From the NCBI RefSeq assembly GCF_016909575.1, contig NZ_JAFBGA010000005.1:310001-374000 (forward strand): a stretch of DNA of 64,000 nt. The letters run 5' to 3'. The translations under genes and the position numbers were made by a program. The stretch is from Streptomyces sp. HB132 (lineage in GTDB: Bacteria > Actinomycetota > Actinomycetes > Streptomycetales > Streptomycetaceae). The notes beneath the pieces were generated by a model. It ran no database searches, had not been told where the DNA came from, and saw only the letters and a program-made list of their open reading frames with translations. Numbering within the stretch: the stretch's first letter is position 1; every line of letters starts with the position of its first letter. Positions 24,058 through 33,309 of the stretch are shown here, piece by piece.

Positions 24058-25661
24058 CGGGGGTCCTCCTGGGCGGCCGGTGCCGTTTCCGCCGGCTCAG
24101 GTGCGTGGTCGGCGAGCACTTCGAGCAGCCGGTCCTCGGCCACGTCGTCGCCCGACAGCTCACCGGCGACGGCTCCGCCGCGCAGGACGACGATGCGGTC
24201 GGCGCCCTCGATGAGTTCCTCGATGTCGGAGGAGATGAGCAGGACGGCGAGGCCCTCGCCGGCGAGGTCGTCGATGAGGCTCTGCACCTCTGCCTTGGCT
24301 CCGACGTCGATGCCCCGGGTGGGTTCGTCGAGCAGGAGGACCTTGGGTTCCAGGCAGAGCCAGCGGGCCAGCAGGACCTTCTGCTGGTTGCCGCCGGAGA
24401 GCTCTCCGACCTTCTGCTCGGGGCTCGACGCCTTGATCCGCAGACGCTTCATGAAGATGTCGACGATCCGGTCCTGCTTGGCGCGCGAGACGACGCCGGC
24501 CCGGGAGAGACGGGGCATGGCCGCCAGCACGATGTTCTCCCGGACGGAGAGACCGGGCACGATGCCCTCGGCCTTGCGGTCCTCGGGGAGCAGACTGATG
24601 CCGGCCCGGATCGCGGCCGCCGGGGTGAGGCGCTTCAGCGTGGTGCCGTCGACGGTGAGTTCACCCGCGTCCAGGCGCAGTGCGCCGGACAGCGCCTTGG
24701 CCGTCTCGCTGCGGCCGGAGCCGAGGAGACCTCCGAGGCCGAGTACCTCTCCCGCGTACAGCGACACGGATATGTCGTGGAGCTGGAGGCGGCTGGAGAG
24801 ACCGGTCGCCGTGAGTACGGGGGTGCGGGCGGCCTCGTGTCCCTCCGCGGCGAAGCTGGTGACACCGGAGCGACGGACCTCGGAGAGGTCGCGGCCGAGC
24901 ATCATCGACACGAGCTGCATCCGGTCGAGGTCGGCGAGTTCGCCGGTGTGGATGTGGCGTCCGTCGCGCAGGACGGTGACCCGGTCGCAGACCCGGTAGA
25001 GCTCGTCCATGCGGTGGCTGACGTAGAGGACGGCGATGCCCTTGTCCCGCAGGTTCCCGATGACCCGGAACAGGGTCTCCACCTCGCGCGGTTCGAGCGA
25101 GGAGGTGGGTTCGTCCATGATGACGACCTGGGCGTTGACGGACACCGCCCGTGCGAGGGCGACCATCTGCTGGGTGCCGACCCCGAGGGTGTGCAGGGGG
25201 CGCCGCGGATCGGCGCGTACGCCGAATCCGTCGAGCAGATCACCGGTCTCCCGGTGCATGCGGGCGAAGTCGATGAGCCCGAAGCGGTTCCTGGGCTCCC
25301 GGCCCAGGAAGATGTTCCGCGCCACGCTCATCAGCGGGACGAGGTTGACCTCCTGGTAGATCGTGGAGATCCCGGCCTGCTGCGCCTCGAACGGCCGGGT
25401 GAACCGGACCGGTTCACCCGTCATCCGCAGTTCGCCCCCGTCCGGCCGGTACACACCGGTCAGCACCTTGATGAGGGTGGACTTGCCCGCGCCGTTCTCC
25501 CCGACCAGCGCGTGGGTCTCCCCCGCGCGCAGGGAGAAGCTGACGTCGTCGAGGGCGACGACGCCGGGGAACCGTTTGCTCACCGAGCGGGCTTCGAGCA
25601 CGGCGGAGGCCGCGTGCCCGGCCGCCTCCGGTGCCTGAGGTACTGCTTCGGGTGGTGCCAT
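24054..25661 (-). CDS. Sugar ABC transporter ATP-binding protein, tandem NBD (CUT2)
   Basis: A 535-aa cytosolic ATPase with two nucleotide-binding domains. The first has GENGAGKST and VVIMDEPTSSL; the second has a degenerate P-loop (GLLGSGRSE), LSGGNQQK and VLLLDEPTRGID. One intact and one degenerate site is normal for RbsA/YtfR/MglA. The Ala/Pro-rich N-terminus is unremarkable. It is the second gene of the operon, separated from the binding-protein gene by a 100-bp gap with a hairpin that may reduce its expression. Confidence 0.93.
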   Translation of the reverse strand: MAPPEAVPQAPEAAGHAASAVLEARSVSKRFPGVVALDDVSFSLRAGETHALVGENGAGKSTLIKVLTGVYRPDGGELRMTGEPVRFTRPFEAQQAGISTIYQEVNLVPLMSVARNIFLGREPRNRFGLIDFARMHRETGDLLDGFGVRADPRRPLHTLGVGTQQMVALARAVSVNAQVVIMDEPTSSLEPREVETLFRVIGNLRDKGIAVLYVSHRMDELYRVCDRVTVLRDGRHIHTGELADLDRMQLVSMMLGRDLSEVRRSGVTSFAAEGHEAARTPVLTATGLSSRLQLHDISVSLYAGEVLGLGGLLGSGRSETAKALSGALRLDAGELTVDGTTLKRLTPAAAIRAGISLLPEDRKAEGIVPGLSVRENIVLAAMPRLSRAGVVSRAKQDRIVDIFMKRLRIKASSPEQKVGELSGGNQQKVLLARWLCLEPKVLLLDEPTRGIDVGAKAEVQSLIDDLAGEGLAVLLISSDIEELIEGADRIVVLRGGAVAGELSGDDVAEDRLLEVLADHAPEPAETAPAAQEDPR

Positions 25662-25704
25662 GGGTGTTCTTGGCCTTCCGCTGTCCGAGGGGCGAGGGCC
25701 CGGG

Positions 25705-25739
25705 GGCCGCCGGGGCGCGGTGCGAGCGCCACGGCGGCC
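25705..25739. terminator. Hairpin between binding-protein and ATPase genes
   Basis: GGCCGCC (25705-25711) pairs with GGCGGCC (25733-25739), enclosing GGCGC and GCGCC. Such hairpins commonly raise binding-protein message over the membrane components. Attenuation is inferred. Confidence 0.5.
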
Positions 25740-25763
25740 GGGGCCACTGGGTTCAGAAGCGGA

Positions 25764-26849
25764 TCAGTACGCCCCGCCGAGCGATTCCTTGGCGTTGGTC
25801 TCGTCGTAGGCGCGGTCGGTGATGATCACGTTCTCGGGGATCTCCTCGCCGCCGTAGAACTTGTTCGCGGTCGCGAAGGCGAGCGGCCCGAAGCGCGGGT
25901 TGGACTCGATGACGGCGTTGTACTCACCGTTGACGAGGGCCTGGACGGCGTTGCGGGTGCCGTCGACCGAGACGATCTTGACGTCCTTGCCGGGCTTCTT
26001 GCCGGCGGCCTTCAGCGCGGTGACGGCGCCGAGACCCATCTCGTCGTTCTCCGCGTAGACGGCGGTGATGTCGGGCTTGGACTGGATGAGCTGCTCCATG
26101 ACCTGCTGGCCCTTGTCGCGGGCGAACTCGCCGGTCTGCTGGGCGACGATCTCGATGCCGGGTGCCTCGGCCTTGATCTGGTCGACGAAGCCCTTGGTCC
26201 GGTCGGTGGTCACGTTGTTGCCGGAGGCGCCGAGGAGGATCGCCACCTTGCCCTTGCCGTCGGTCGCCTTGATCATGGCGTCGGCGGCCCGCTTGCCCTG
26301 CTCGACGAAGTCGGAGCCGAGGAAGGCCACGTAGTCCTTGCAGGCGGTGGAGTTGACCTTGCGGTCGATCGTGAGGACGGGCACCTTCTTCGCCGCCGCG
26401 GCCTTGAGCGCCGGCTCCAGGCCGTCGGAGTTCAGCGGCGCGATGATGAGGAACTGGGCACCCTGGGACAGCATGTCCTGGATGTCGCTGATCTGCTTGG
26501 ACAGCTGCGACTGCGCGTTGGTGGTGAGCAGCTTCTTGACGCCGATCTTGGCTGCCTCGTCCTTGATCGACTGGGTCTCGGCGATACGGAACGGGTTGGC
26601 CTCCTTCTCCGACTGGGAGAAGCCGACCACCGCGTCCTTGAGGTCGATCTTGGGTGCGCCGTAGCTCTGGAGCGAACAGCCGGGGCCTGAGGCGGCCTCG
26701 GGGGACTTGGCCTCCTGTGCTCCCTGGGTGCTGTCACCGCCCGCGTTGTCCGAGGTCTCCGACTTCGAGCAGCCGGACACGGCCAGCGTGGCGGTTGCGG
26801 CGAGCAGGCAGGCCGCGGCGAGGGTACGGGATCGACGCTGGATCATCAT
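25764..26849 (-). CDS. Sugar-binding lipoprotein of ABC transporter (YtfQ-like)
   Basis: A 361-aa secreted lipoprotein. The signal peptide ends in a lipobox (LAVSGC), followed by a low-complexity linker and a periplasmic-binding fold. The phrase VVGFSQSEKEANPFRIAETQ and the late VSVDGTRNAVQALVNGEY match the YtfQ branch of pentose/hexose-binding proteins. AAGGAG precedes the first of two ATGs by 9 bases. It is the first gene of the operon and diverges from the GH127 gene. By neighbourhood the ligand may be L-arabinose, arabinofuranose or galactofuranose. Confidence 0.92.
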   Translation of the reverse strand: MMIQRRSRTLAAACLLAATATLAVSGCSKSETSDNAGGDSTQGAQEAKSPEAASGPGCSLQSYGAPKIDLKDAVVGFSQSEKEANPFRIAETQSIKDEAAKIGVKKLLTTNAQSQLSKQISDIQDMLSQGAQFLIIAPLNSDGLEPALKAAAAKKVPVLTIDRKVNSTACKDYVAFLGSDFVEQGKRAADAMIKATDGKGKVAILLGASGNNVTTDRTKGFVDQIKAEAPGIEIVAQQTGEFARDKGQQVMEQLIQSKPDITAVYAENDEMGLGAVTALKAAGKKPGKDVKIVSVDGTRNAVQALVNGEYNAVIESNPRFGPLAFATANKFYGGEEIPENVIITDRAYDETNAKESLGGAY

Positions 26850-27326
26850 GCGCGGGACGCTCCTTGGCGAGGTGACGGCACACCGTGCGGCGTGCGGTCG
26901 GGCATGGCGGGACGGTGCGTCAGCCGCTCGGCGGCAGATGACGCTCTATCCCCTCGCGACCCCGCTTCGAGCTGCGGAAACTGCGGTCGCGAGGGCTTGT
27001 GAGGCCTCTCGGCGGCTCGGTTTACAACGTTATATAGGCGAGGCGCCGCAGGCGGCAAGAGAGTTGTCGATGCGTTTCCAAAATGTGTCGCCCCAGGGTG
27101 AGGCCCTCCGCGGACCGGCCGCCGGGGAGCCGCCGCACCAGGTGTTGCGCCACCTCTGGACACCGGCTTGACCGCGTGCTGTCATACCGCCGACATCAAT
27201 TTTCCAACGTTGCAAGCCAGTTGTCGTGCCGCCAGGTCCGGACGCGACGGCCACCTTCGCCATGCGCCGGCCGGTCCGGGCCGGTCACCCACCCCGTCCG
27301 GCAGAGCAGAAGCGGAGTCCCCCACG
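26850..27326. promoter_or_regulatory. Divergent promoter region of the glycan locus, two AACGTT sites
   Basis: The 477-bp gap between the binding-protein gene and GH127 contains two AACGTT-centred LacI-type sites: TTACAACGTTATAT around 27022-27035 and CAACGTTG at 27205-27212. Each lies nearer one of the divergent genes. No coding capacity I would support is present. Confidence 0.65.
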
Positions 27327-29774
27327 ATGCCCCTGAACCGCAGACAACTCGTGACCGGTGCTCTGGCCACCGTCGCCGCGACCACCGCGGCCGGCCGCTG
27401 GGCCACCACGGCGACGGCCGCCGGGGGCGTGATGGCCGCCGCGCGCGGCGGCCACTACTCCCCCAACGCCGCTCCGCTGCACCCGACGGCGTTCCTGAGA
27501 CTGCCGCCCGGGCGGGTCACCGCGAGGGGCTGGCTCGCGGGCCAGCTGCGGCTGCAGCTCGACGGTCTCTGCGGCCGCTACGAGGAGTTCTCGCACTTCC
27601 TCGACTTCGAGGCCTCCGGCTGGGTCCGCCCCGACCGCGGCGGCTGGGAGGAAGTCCCCTACTGGCTGCGCGGGTACACGGACCTGGCCATCGTCACCGG
27701 TGACGCGAAGGCGCTGGCCGTCACCCGCCACTGGATCGACGCGATCCTCACGACCCAGCAGTCCGACGGCTTCTTCGGACCGAAGGCCCTGCGGACGTCG
27801 CTGAACGGCGGCCCGGACTTCTGGCCCTTCCTCCCCCTGATCCAGGCGCTGCGTTCCTGGCAGGAGTACGACGGCGACACCCGGGTCATCCCGTTCCTCA
27901 GCAGGTTCTTCCGCTACATGAACGCCCAGGGCCCCGGCGCCTTCGACACCAGCTGGATCGCGCTGCGCTGGGGCGACGGGCTGGACAGCGTCTACTGGCT
28001 GTTCAACCGCACGGGTGACACCTTCCTGCTCGACCTCGCCGACAAGATCCACCGGTACGGCGCCGACTGGGGCGACAACCTGGTGAACCCCCACAACGTC
28101 AACATCGCGCAGGGCTTCCGTGAGCCCGCCCAGTACGCCCTGCGTAGCGGATCGCAGCAGGACACCCGGGACACGTACGGGACGTACGCCAAGGCCATGG
28201 ACCGGTATGGCCAGTTCCCCGGCGGCGGCTTCGCCGGGGACGAGAACGCCCGGCCGGGCCACGGGGATCCCCGGCAGGGCTTCGAGACCTGCGGGATCGT
28301 CGAGTTCATGGCGAGCCACCAGCTGCTCACCCGGATCACGGGCGACCCGCTCTGGGCGGATCGGTGCGAGGAACTGGCCTTCAACTCGCTGCCGGCGTCG
28401 CTCGACCCGTCCGGCAAGGCGATCCACTACGTCACCAGCGCCAACAGCGTCGACCTGGACGACGTGCCCAAGCGGGACCGGCAGTTCCAGAACGGCTTCG
28501 CCATGCAGGCGTACCTGCCGGGAGTCGACCAGTACCGCTGCTGCCCGCACAACTACGGCATGGGCTGGCCCTACTTCACCGAGGAGCTCTGGCTCGCCAC
28601 CCCGGACGGCGGACTGGCCGCCGCGATGTACGCCGCCAGCGAGGTCACCGCCAAGGTCGCCGACGGCACGGAGGTGACCTTCACCGAGGAGACCGACTAC
28701 CCCTTCACGGACACGGTCGCACTCTCCCTCAAGGCCCCGAAACCACTGCGTTTCCCCCTGGTGCTGCGCGTTCCCGCCTGGTGCACCGAGCCGGACATCC
28801 GTGTGAACGGCCGACGGGTCACCGCCCCGGCCGGGCCTGCCTTCACCCGGATCGAGCGGACCTGGACCGACGGCGACGAGGTCACCCTGCGCCTCCCCCA
28901 GCGGACCTCTGTGCGCACCTGGACCGACAACCACGGCTCGGTGAGCGTGGACCACGGACCGCTGACCTACTCCCTGCGCATCGGGGAGACGTACGAGCGC
29001 ATCGGCGGCACCGAGCAGTTCCCGGAGTACGCCGTCCACGCCACCACCCCGTGGAACTACGGCATCGTCCTGGACGGGGCGCGGCCGGCGTACTCGCTGC
29101 GTCGCCGGTCCACCGGCCGCGCTCCCGGCGACAACCCGTTCACCCTGGACGGCACCCCGCTCGTCATGACCGCCCGGGCCCGCCGGATCCCCGAGTGGAG
29201 CGCCGACGACGAGCACGTGGTGGCACCCCTGCAACCGAGCCCCGCCCGCAGCACCGCCCCGGTCGAGGAGGTCACGCTCGTCCCGATGGGCGCCGCGCGG
29301 CTGCGGATCACGTCCTTCCCGACGGCGAGCCCCGACGGGACGCCCTGGCTGGCCGACGGCTGGTACCGGATCGCCAACCGCAACTCCGGCAAGGTGCTGG
29401 GCGTGGACGGCATGTCGACCGCGAACAGCGCCCACGTCGTCCAGTTCGGCGACACCGGGACCGCGGACCACCTGTGGCGGCTCGTGGCCAACGGCGACGG
29501 CTGGTACCGCATCCGCAACCAGCACTCCGGCAAGGTCCTGGGCGTGGACCTCATGTCCACCGCGGACAGCGCCCACGTCGTCCAGTTCGACGACAACGAC
29601 ACCGCGGACCACCTGTGGCAGCTCGTGCCGGACGGCGACGGCTGGTACCGCATCCGCAACCGCAACTCGGACAAGGTGCTCGGCGTGGACCTCATGTCCA
29701 CCGCCGACAGCGCCCACGTCGTGCAGTACGACGACAACGGCACCGCCGACCATCTCTGGCAGCTGCTCCGATGA
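27327..29774 (+). CDS. Secreted GH127-family glycoside hydrolase with ricin-type lectin domain
   Basis: An 815-aa exported enzyme. A Tat-like leader (NRRQLVTGALATVAATTAAG) precedes a GH127 domain (about 40-650). The zinc/thiol active site of beta-L-arabinofuranosidases is recognisable: Glu and Cys in FETCGIVEF and the adjacent Cys pair in YRCCPHNYG, one of which is the nucleophile in the family. The last 140 residues are three 47-residue repeats (GWYRI..NSGKVLGVD.MST), one ricin-B-type beta-trefoil that binds polysaccharide. Start ATG 27327 follows AGCGGAG. It probably releases L-arabinose from plant glycans. Confidence 0.88.
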   Translation: MPLNRRQLVTGALATVAATTAAGRWATTATAAGGVMAAARGGHYSPNAAPLHPTAFLRLPPGRVTARGWLAGQLRLQLDGLCGRYEEFSHFLDFEASGWVRPDRGGWEEVPYWLRGYTDLAIVTGDAKALAVTRHWIDAILTTQQSDGFFGPKALRTSLNGGPDFWPFLPLIQALRSWQEYDGDTRVIPFLSRFFRYMNAQGPGAFDTSWIALRWGDGLDSVYWLFNRTGDTFLLDLADKIHRYGADWGDNLVNPHNVNIAQGFREPAQYALRSGSQQDTRDTYGTYAKAMDRYGQFPGGGFAGDENARPGHGDPRQGFETCGIVEFMASHQLLTRITGDPLWADRCEELAFNSLPASLDPSGKAIHYVTSANSVDLDDVPKRDRQFQNGFAMQAYLPGVDQYRCCPHNYGMGWPYFTEELWLATPDGGLAAAMYAASEVTAKVADGTEVTFTEETDYPFTDTVALSLKAPKPLRFPLVLRVPAWCTEPDIRVNGRRVTAPAGPAFTRIERTWTDGDEVTLRLPQRTSVRTWTDNHGSVSVDHGPLTYSLRIGETYERIGGTEQFPEYAVHATTPWNYGIVLDGARPAYSLRRRSTGRAPGDNPFTLDGTPLVMTARARRIPEWSADDEHVVAPLQPSPARSTAPVEEVTLVPMGAARLRITSFPTASPDGTPWLADGWYRIANRNSGKVLGVDGMSTANSAHVVQFGDTGTADHLWRLVANGDGWYRIRNQHSGKVLGVDLMSTADSAHVVQFDDNDTADHLWQLVPDGDGWYRIRNRNSDKVLGVDLMSTADSAHVVQYDDNGTADHLWQLLR
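29355..29774. repeat. Three 141-bp tandem repeats encoding the lectin domain
   Basis: Units starting near 29355, 29496 and 29637 are nearly identical in DNA, not only in protein. This points to recent duplication or ongoing gene conversion within the trefoil. Confidence 0.8.
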
Positions 29775-29792
29775 GCAGCGGCTTCCGGTACC

Positions 29793-29821
29793 ACTCCCCG
29801 CGCCGTTCCGGTGCGGGGAGT
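29793..29821. terminator. Hairpin between GH127 and GH2 genes
   Basis: ACTCCCCGC and GCGGGGAGT form a 9-bp stem with an 11-nt loop, 28 bp before the expected GH2 start. It is a terminator or attenuator within a possible two-gene unit. Confidence 0.6.
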
Positions 29822-29848
29822 CCTTCCCTCCATCGAGGAGATCCGGGA

Positions 29849-32199
29849 ATGAAGTCAGCACCCGCACCACGCCGTCGCACCTTATGGAGACGGTTGACCG
29901 CGGCACCGGCCTGCTGGCCCTGCTCGCCACCGCACTGGTGGGGGCGGGCACCGCTCCGGCGGCGGCGGCACCCGCGGCCTGGACGCCGAAGCCGGCCCCC
30001 ATGACGACGCCCTGGACGAACCAGGTGCCGGTCGACAACCCTCTCCCCGAGTACCCGCGCCCCCAGCTCACGCGCCCCGACTGGGCCAACCTCAACGGCA
30101 TCTGGGACTTCGCGGTGACCGGCCGCGACGCCGGACAGCCGGCGTCGTTCTCCGAGCAGATCAGGGTGCCGTTCGTCGCGGAGTCCGCGCTCTCCGGCAT
30201 CAAGCGGAAGATCACGCAGAACGACAAGCTCTGGTACAAGCGCGCCTTCACCGTGCCGTCGAACTGGAACGGCCGTCGCGTGGTGCTCAACTTCGGCGCG
30301 TCGGACTGGCAGAGCACGGTGTGGGTCAACGGCACCCAGGTCGGGGCGCACAAGGGTGGGTTCGACTCGTTCTCGTACGACATCACGCCCCAGCTGAACG
30401 GCGGCTCGAACACGATCGTCGTCTCCGTCTACGACCCCACGCAGACCGGCGGCCAGGCCGTCGGCAAGCAGCGCATCAATGACGTGAACCCGCACGCGGG
30501 CGGCGGCATCTTCTACACCGCCGCTTCCGGGATCTGGCAGACCGTGTGGCTGGAGCCCGTCGCCGCGTCGCACGTCACGCGCCTCGACATGACGCCGAAC
30601 CTCGGCAACAGCACCCTGCGGGTCAAGGTCCAGGCGGCCTCGGCGAGCGGCCGGACCGCACGGGTCACCGTCTCCAGCGGCGGCACCGTCGTGGGGACGG
30701 CGACCGGGGCGCCCGGCAGCGACATCTCCGTGTCCGTCCCCAATCCCCGGCTCTGGAGCCCGGACGACCCGTTCCTGTACGACGTGCGCGCCGAACTGCT
30801 CGACGGGACGGCCGTGGTGGACACGGTGGGCAGCTACGCGGGCATGCGGTCCATCGCCGTGGCGAAGGTCGACAACATCCTGCGCCCCGTCCTCAACGGG
30901 AAGTTCGTCTTCCAGACCGGCACGCTCGACCAGGGCTACTGGCCCGACGGCATCTACACGGCGCCCACCGACGCCGCGCTGAAGTCCGATCTCCAGGCGC
31001 ACAAGGACCTCGGGTTCAACATGGTCCGCAAGCACATCAAGGTCGAACCGCAGCGCTGGTTCTACTGGGCGGACAAGCTGGGCCTCCTCGTCTGGCAGGA
31101 CATGCCCGCCATGGACACCGGCAAGACGCCCGACGGCCCGTCCCGCACCCAGTGGGAGGCGGAGTACCACGCGGTCATCGACCAGCACCGCAGCTCGCCG
31201 TCCCTGGTGATGTGGGTCAACCAGAACGAGGGCTGGGGGCAGTACGACCAGGCCAGGATCGCGAACGAGGTAAAGGCGTACGACCCGTCCCGGCTGGTGA
31301 ACAACATGAGCGGGGTCAACTGCTGCGGATCGGTGGACGGCGGCAACGGCGACGTGATCGACAACCACGTCTACGTCGGCCCCGGCAACACGGCGCCCAC
31401 CGCGACCCGGGCCGCCGTACTCGGCGAGTTCGGCGGGCTGGGGTACAAGGTCCCCGGTCACGAGTGGTTCCCGGGCGGCGGCTTCAGCTACGAGGACCAG
31501 TCGAGCGTCGCCGCGTTGAACAACCGGTTCGTCGGGCTCCTCGACGCCATCAGGATCGGCCAGCTGCCGGCCGGCCTGTCCGCCTCCGTCTACACGGAGA
31601 TCACCGACGTGGAGAACGAGGCGAACGGGCTGCTCACCTACGACCGCCAGGTCGTCAAGGTGGACACCGCGCGGGTGAGGGCCGCGAACCAGGCCCTCAT
31701 CCAGGCGTCGAAGACCCCGGCGCCGCCGGTCACCCTGCCCACCGGGCAGTACAAGTCGCTCCGGGTCACCACCCCGGGTCACACGAACAAGTACCTGCGC
31801 CACTCCGAGGCGCTCGCCTACACCGCCGTCGTCGACAGCGGCAGCAGCGCGCTGCTGAAGAACGACGCCACCTGGAAGGTCGTCACGGGCCTGGCGAACA
31901 GCAACTGCTATTCGTTCGAGTCCCGCAACTATCCCGGTGAGTACCTGCGTCACCGGGACTTCCGGATCCGCCGTGACGCGAGCGACGGCTCGGCGCTCTT
32001 CAAGGCCGACGCGACGTGGTGCGCGGTCGCGGGTCAGGGCGGGGTGCGGCTGTCGAGCGCCAACCTGCCCGGCAGCTACCTGCGCCACATCGACTCGGAG
32101 GTGTGGCTGGCCACCCCCGGCGGCGGTCATGCCTGGGACAACGCGGCCACCTTCACCGAGGACACCACCTGGACCGTGGACGGACCCTGGGCTCCCTGA
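29849..32199 (+). pseudogene. Secreted GH2 glycoside hydrolase with AbfB domain, frameshift in signal peptide
   Basis: The natural start is ATG 29849, with GAGGAG at 29835-29840, giving MKSAPAPRRRTLWRRLTAA. A single-base loss near 29898-29905 then throws the frame; the next frame continues TGLLALLATALVGAGTAPAAA, which would complete a normal signal peptide. The rest is open: GH2 sugar-binding, Ig-like and catalytic domains (acid/base in WVNQNEGWGQ, nucleophile in VLGEFGG) and a C-terminal AbfB arabinofuranose-binding domain (YLRHSEALAY, YLRHRDFRI, YLRHIDSEV). ATG 29884 could give 771 aa with a poor leader and no ribosome-binding site. It is a sequencing error, pseudogene or phase-variable gene. 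Confidence 0.75.
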
Positions 32200-32212
32200 C
32201 GTGAGCCGCCCC

Positions 32213-32250
32213 GGGCCCGGAGCCGGCCTCGTACGGCCGGCTCCGGGCTC
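32213..32250. terminator. Bidirectional terminator, 14-bp perfect stem
   Basis: GCCCGGAGCCGGCC (32215-32228) pairs exactly with 32235-32248 around TCGTAC, and outer pairs extend the stem. It lies between the convergent GH2 and PhyH genes. Confidence 0.85.
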
Positions 32251-32259
32251 GGCGGGGCG

Positions 32260-33087
32260 TCATGCGTCGCCCATGACCAGCCCTTCGATGGTGTGTTTCT
32301 GGACGATGGGGGTCAGTTCCTCCACCACCGGGCAGAGCAGATGGGCCCGGACCCGCCCGGGCAGGGAAGCCCAGTACGAACGGGTCACCTCCATGGCGTG
32401 CTGCGCGTCGTTGCCCGCGCCCGGCGCGTCGACACCCAGCACCAGAACCGGCCGGGAGTCGGGCGAGTGGTTGGCCGTGCCCCGGTGGATGGTCAGGGCG
32501 GAGCGGGCCGAGATGTCGCCGCGCCGCGGGTACTTGCGCTCGGCGAGCCCCGCGTAGCGCGGATAGGTGTCGCGGGGCGGGAACATCGCGTGGCCGAAGC
32601 GGATGTCGTCGTCCCACTGGGTGCCGGGCGCAATCTCGAACGGACCCATGTCCTCGCGAGTGTCGACGGCGGTGAGGTTGAAGGCGAGGGAGGTCAGCCG
32701 GCGCCGGCTCCGGGTGGCGTCCGGCATGGGGAAGTCGCGGTGCCAGGGCTGGTTCACGGCCCCGGCGAGCGGGATGTCGAAGCCCAGCTCGACCACGCGG
32801 TAGTCGGGTCCCAGGACGGTTTCGCACACGCCCCGGACCCAGGGGTGGTCCACGAGCTCCACGAAGCCCCGCATCTGCTCGGGGTGCATCTCCACGTAGT
32901 ACCGGTGGGGTCCGCGGCCGACGGTTCCGCCCTCCCGGCCCCGCGCCTCGGCGAAGGCGGTGTCGATGTCCTCGCGCATCATGTCGGCCCACTGCGGGGT
33001 GAAGGCTCCCCGGCACGCGGTGATTCCGGCCGTGTACAGGTCCTGCACGGCCGAGTCGAGGTGCGGGGCGATGGCGGCTTCGGGCAT
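32260..33087 (-). CDS. Phytanoyl-CoA dioxygenase (PhyH) family protein
   Basis: A 275-aa Fe(II)/2-oxoglutarate-type oxygenase. The metal triad is visible as PWHRDF (His and Asp) and the distal His in LTIHRGTANHS, with a following Arg (SPDSRPVLVL) suited to 2-oxoglutarate. No signal peptide. I start at ATG 33087, preceded by AAGGGA. It diverges from a LacI gene across a TGCAACGTTGCA palindrome, so it belongs to the sugar regulon although no glycan role is established. Substrate is unknown. Confidence 0.85.
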   Translation of the reverse strand: MPEAAIAPHLDSAVQDLYTAGITACRGAFTPQWADMMREDIDTAFAEARGREGGTVGRGPHRYYVEMHPEQMRGFVELVDHPWVRGVCETVLGPDYRVVELGFDIPLAGAVNQPWHRDFPMPDATRSRRRLTSLAFNLTAVDTREDMGPFEIAPGTQWDDDIRFGHAMFPPRDTYPRYAGLAERKYPRRGDISARSALTIHRGTANHSPDSRPVLVLGVDAPGAGNDAQHAMEVTRSYWASLPGRVRAHLLCPVVEELTPIVQKHTIEGLVMGDA

Positions 33088-33183
33088 GGCGGTGGTCCCT
33101 TCGTCGACGGGGGAAGGCAGGGAGCGACGGATCGGCGAGGGTGAGGTGTTCCTGCCCCCTCGGTCCTGCTGACGCGCCCATGT

Positions 33184-33195
33184 TGCAACGTTGCA
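33184..33195. promoter_or_regulatory. Perfect palindrome TGCAACGTTGCA, LacI-type operator
   Basis: A 12-bp palindrome with central CG lies between the divergent PhyH and LacI genes, followed by a half-site GGCAACG. It shares its AACGTT core with sites near GH127 and GH92. Confidence 0.7.
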
Positions 33196-33309
33196 GGCAA
33201 CGTGGCAAGAGAGGGTGCGCACCGCCGTGCGACGGGCTGTTACGGTGCACTGCGCAAGGGGGTGGGGTCCGCCTGCCGCCCCGTACGGAGGAACAGGAGC
33301 TCACCGACC

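Noticed and set aside
23146..24999. Long plus-strand frame opposite the sugar ABC genes
   Set aside because: It is antisense to well-recognised permease and ATPase genes and has shadow composition (Gly/Asp/Glu/Val-rich).
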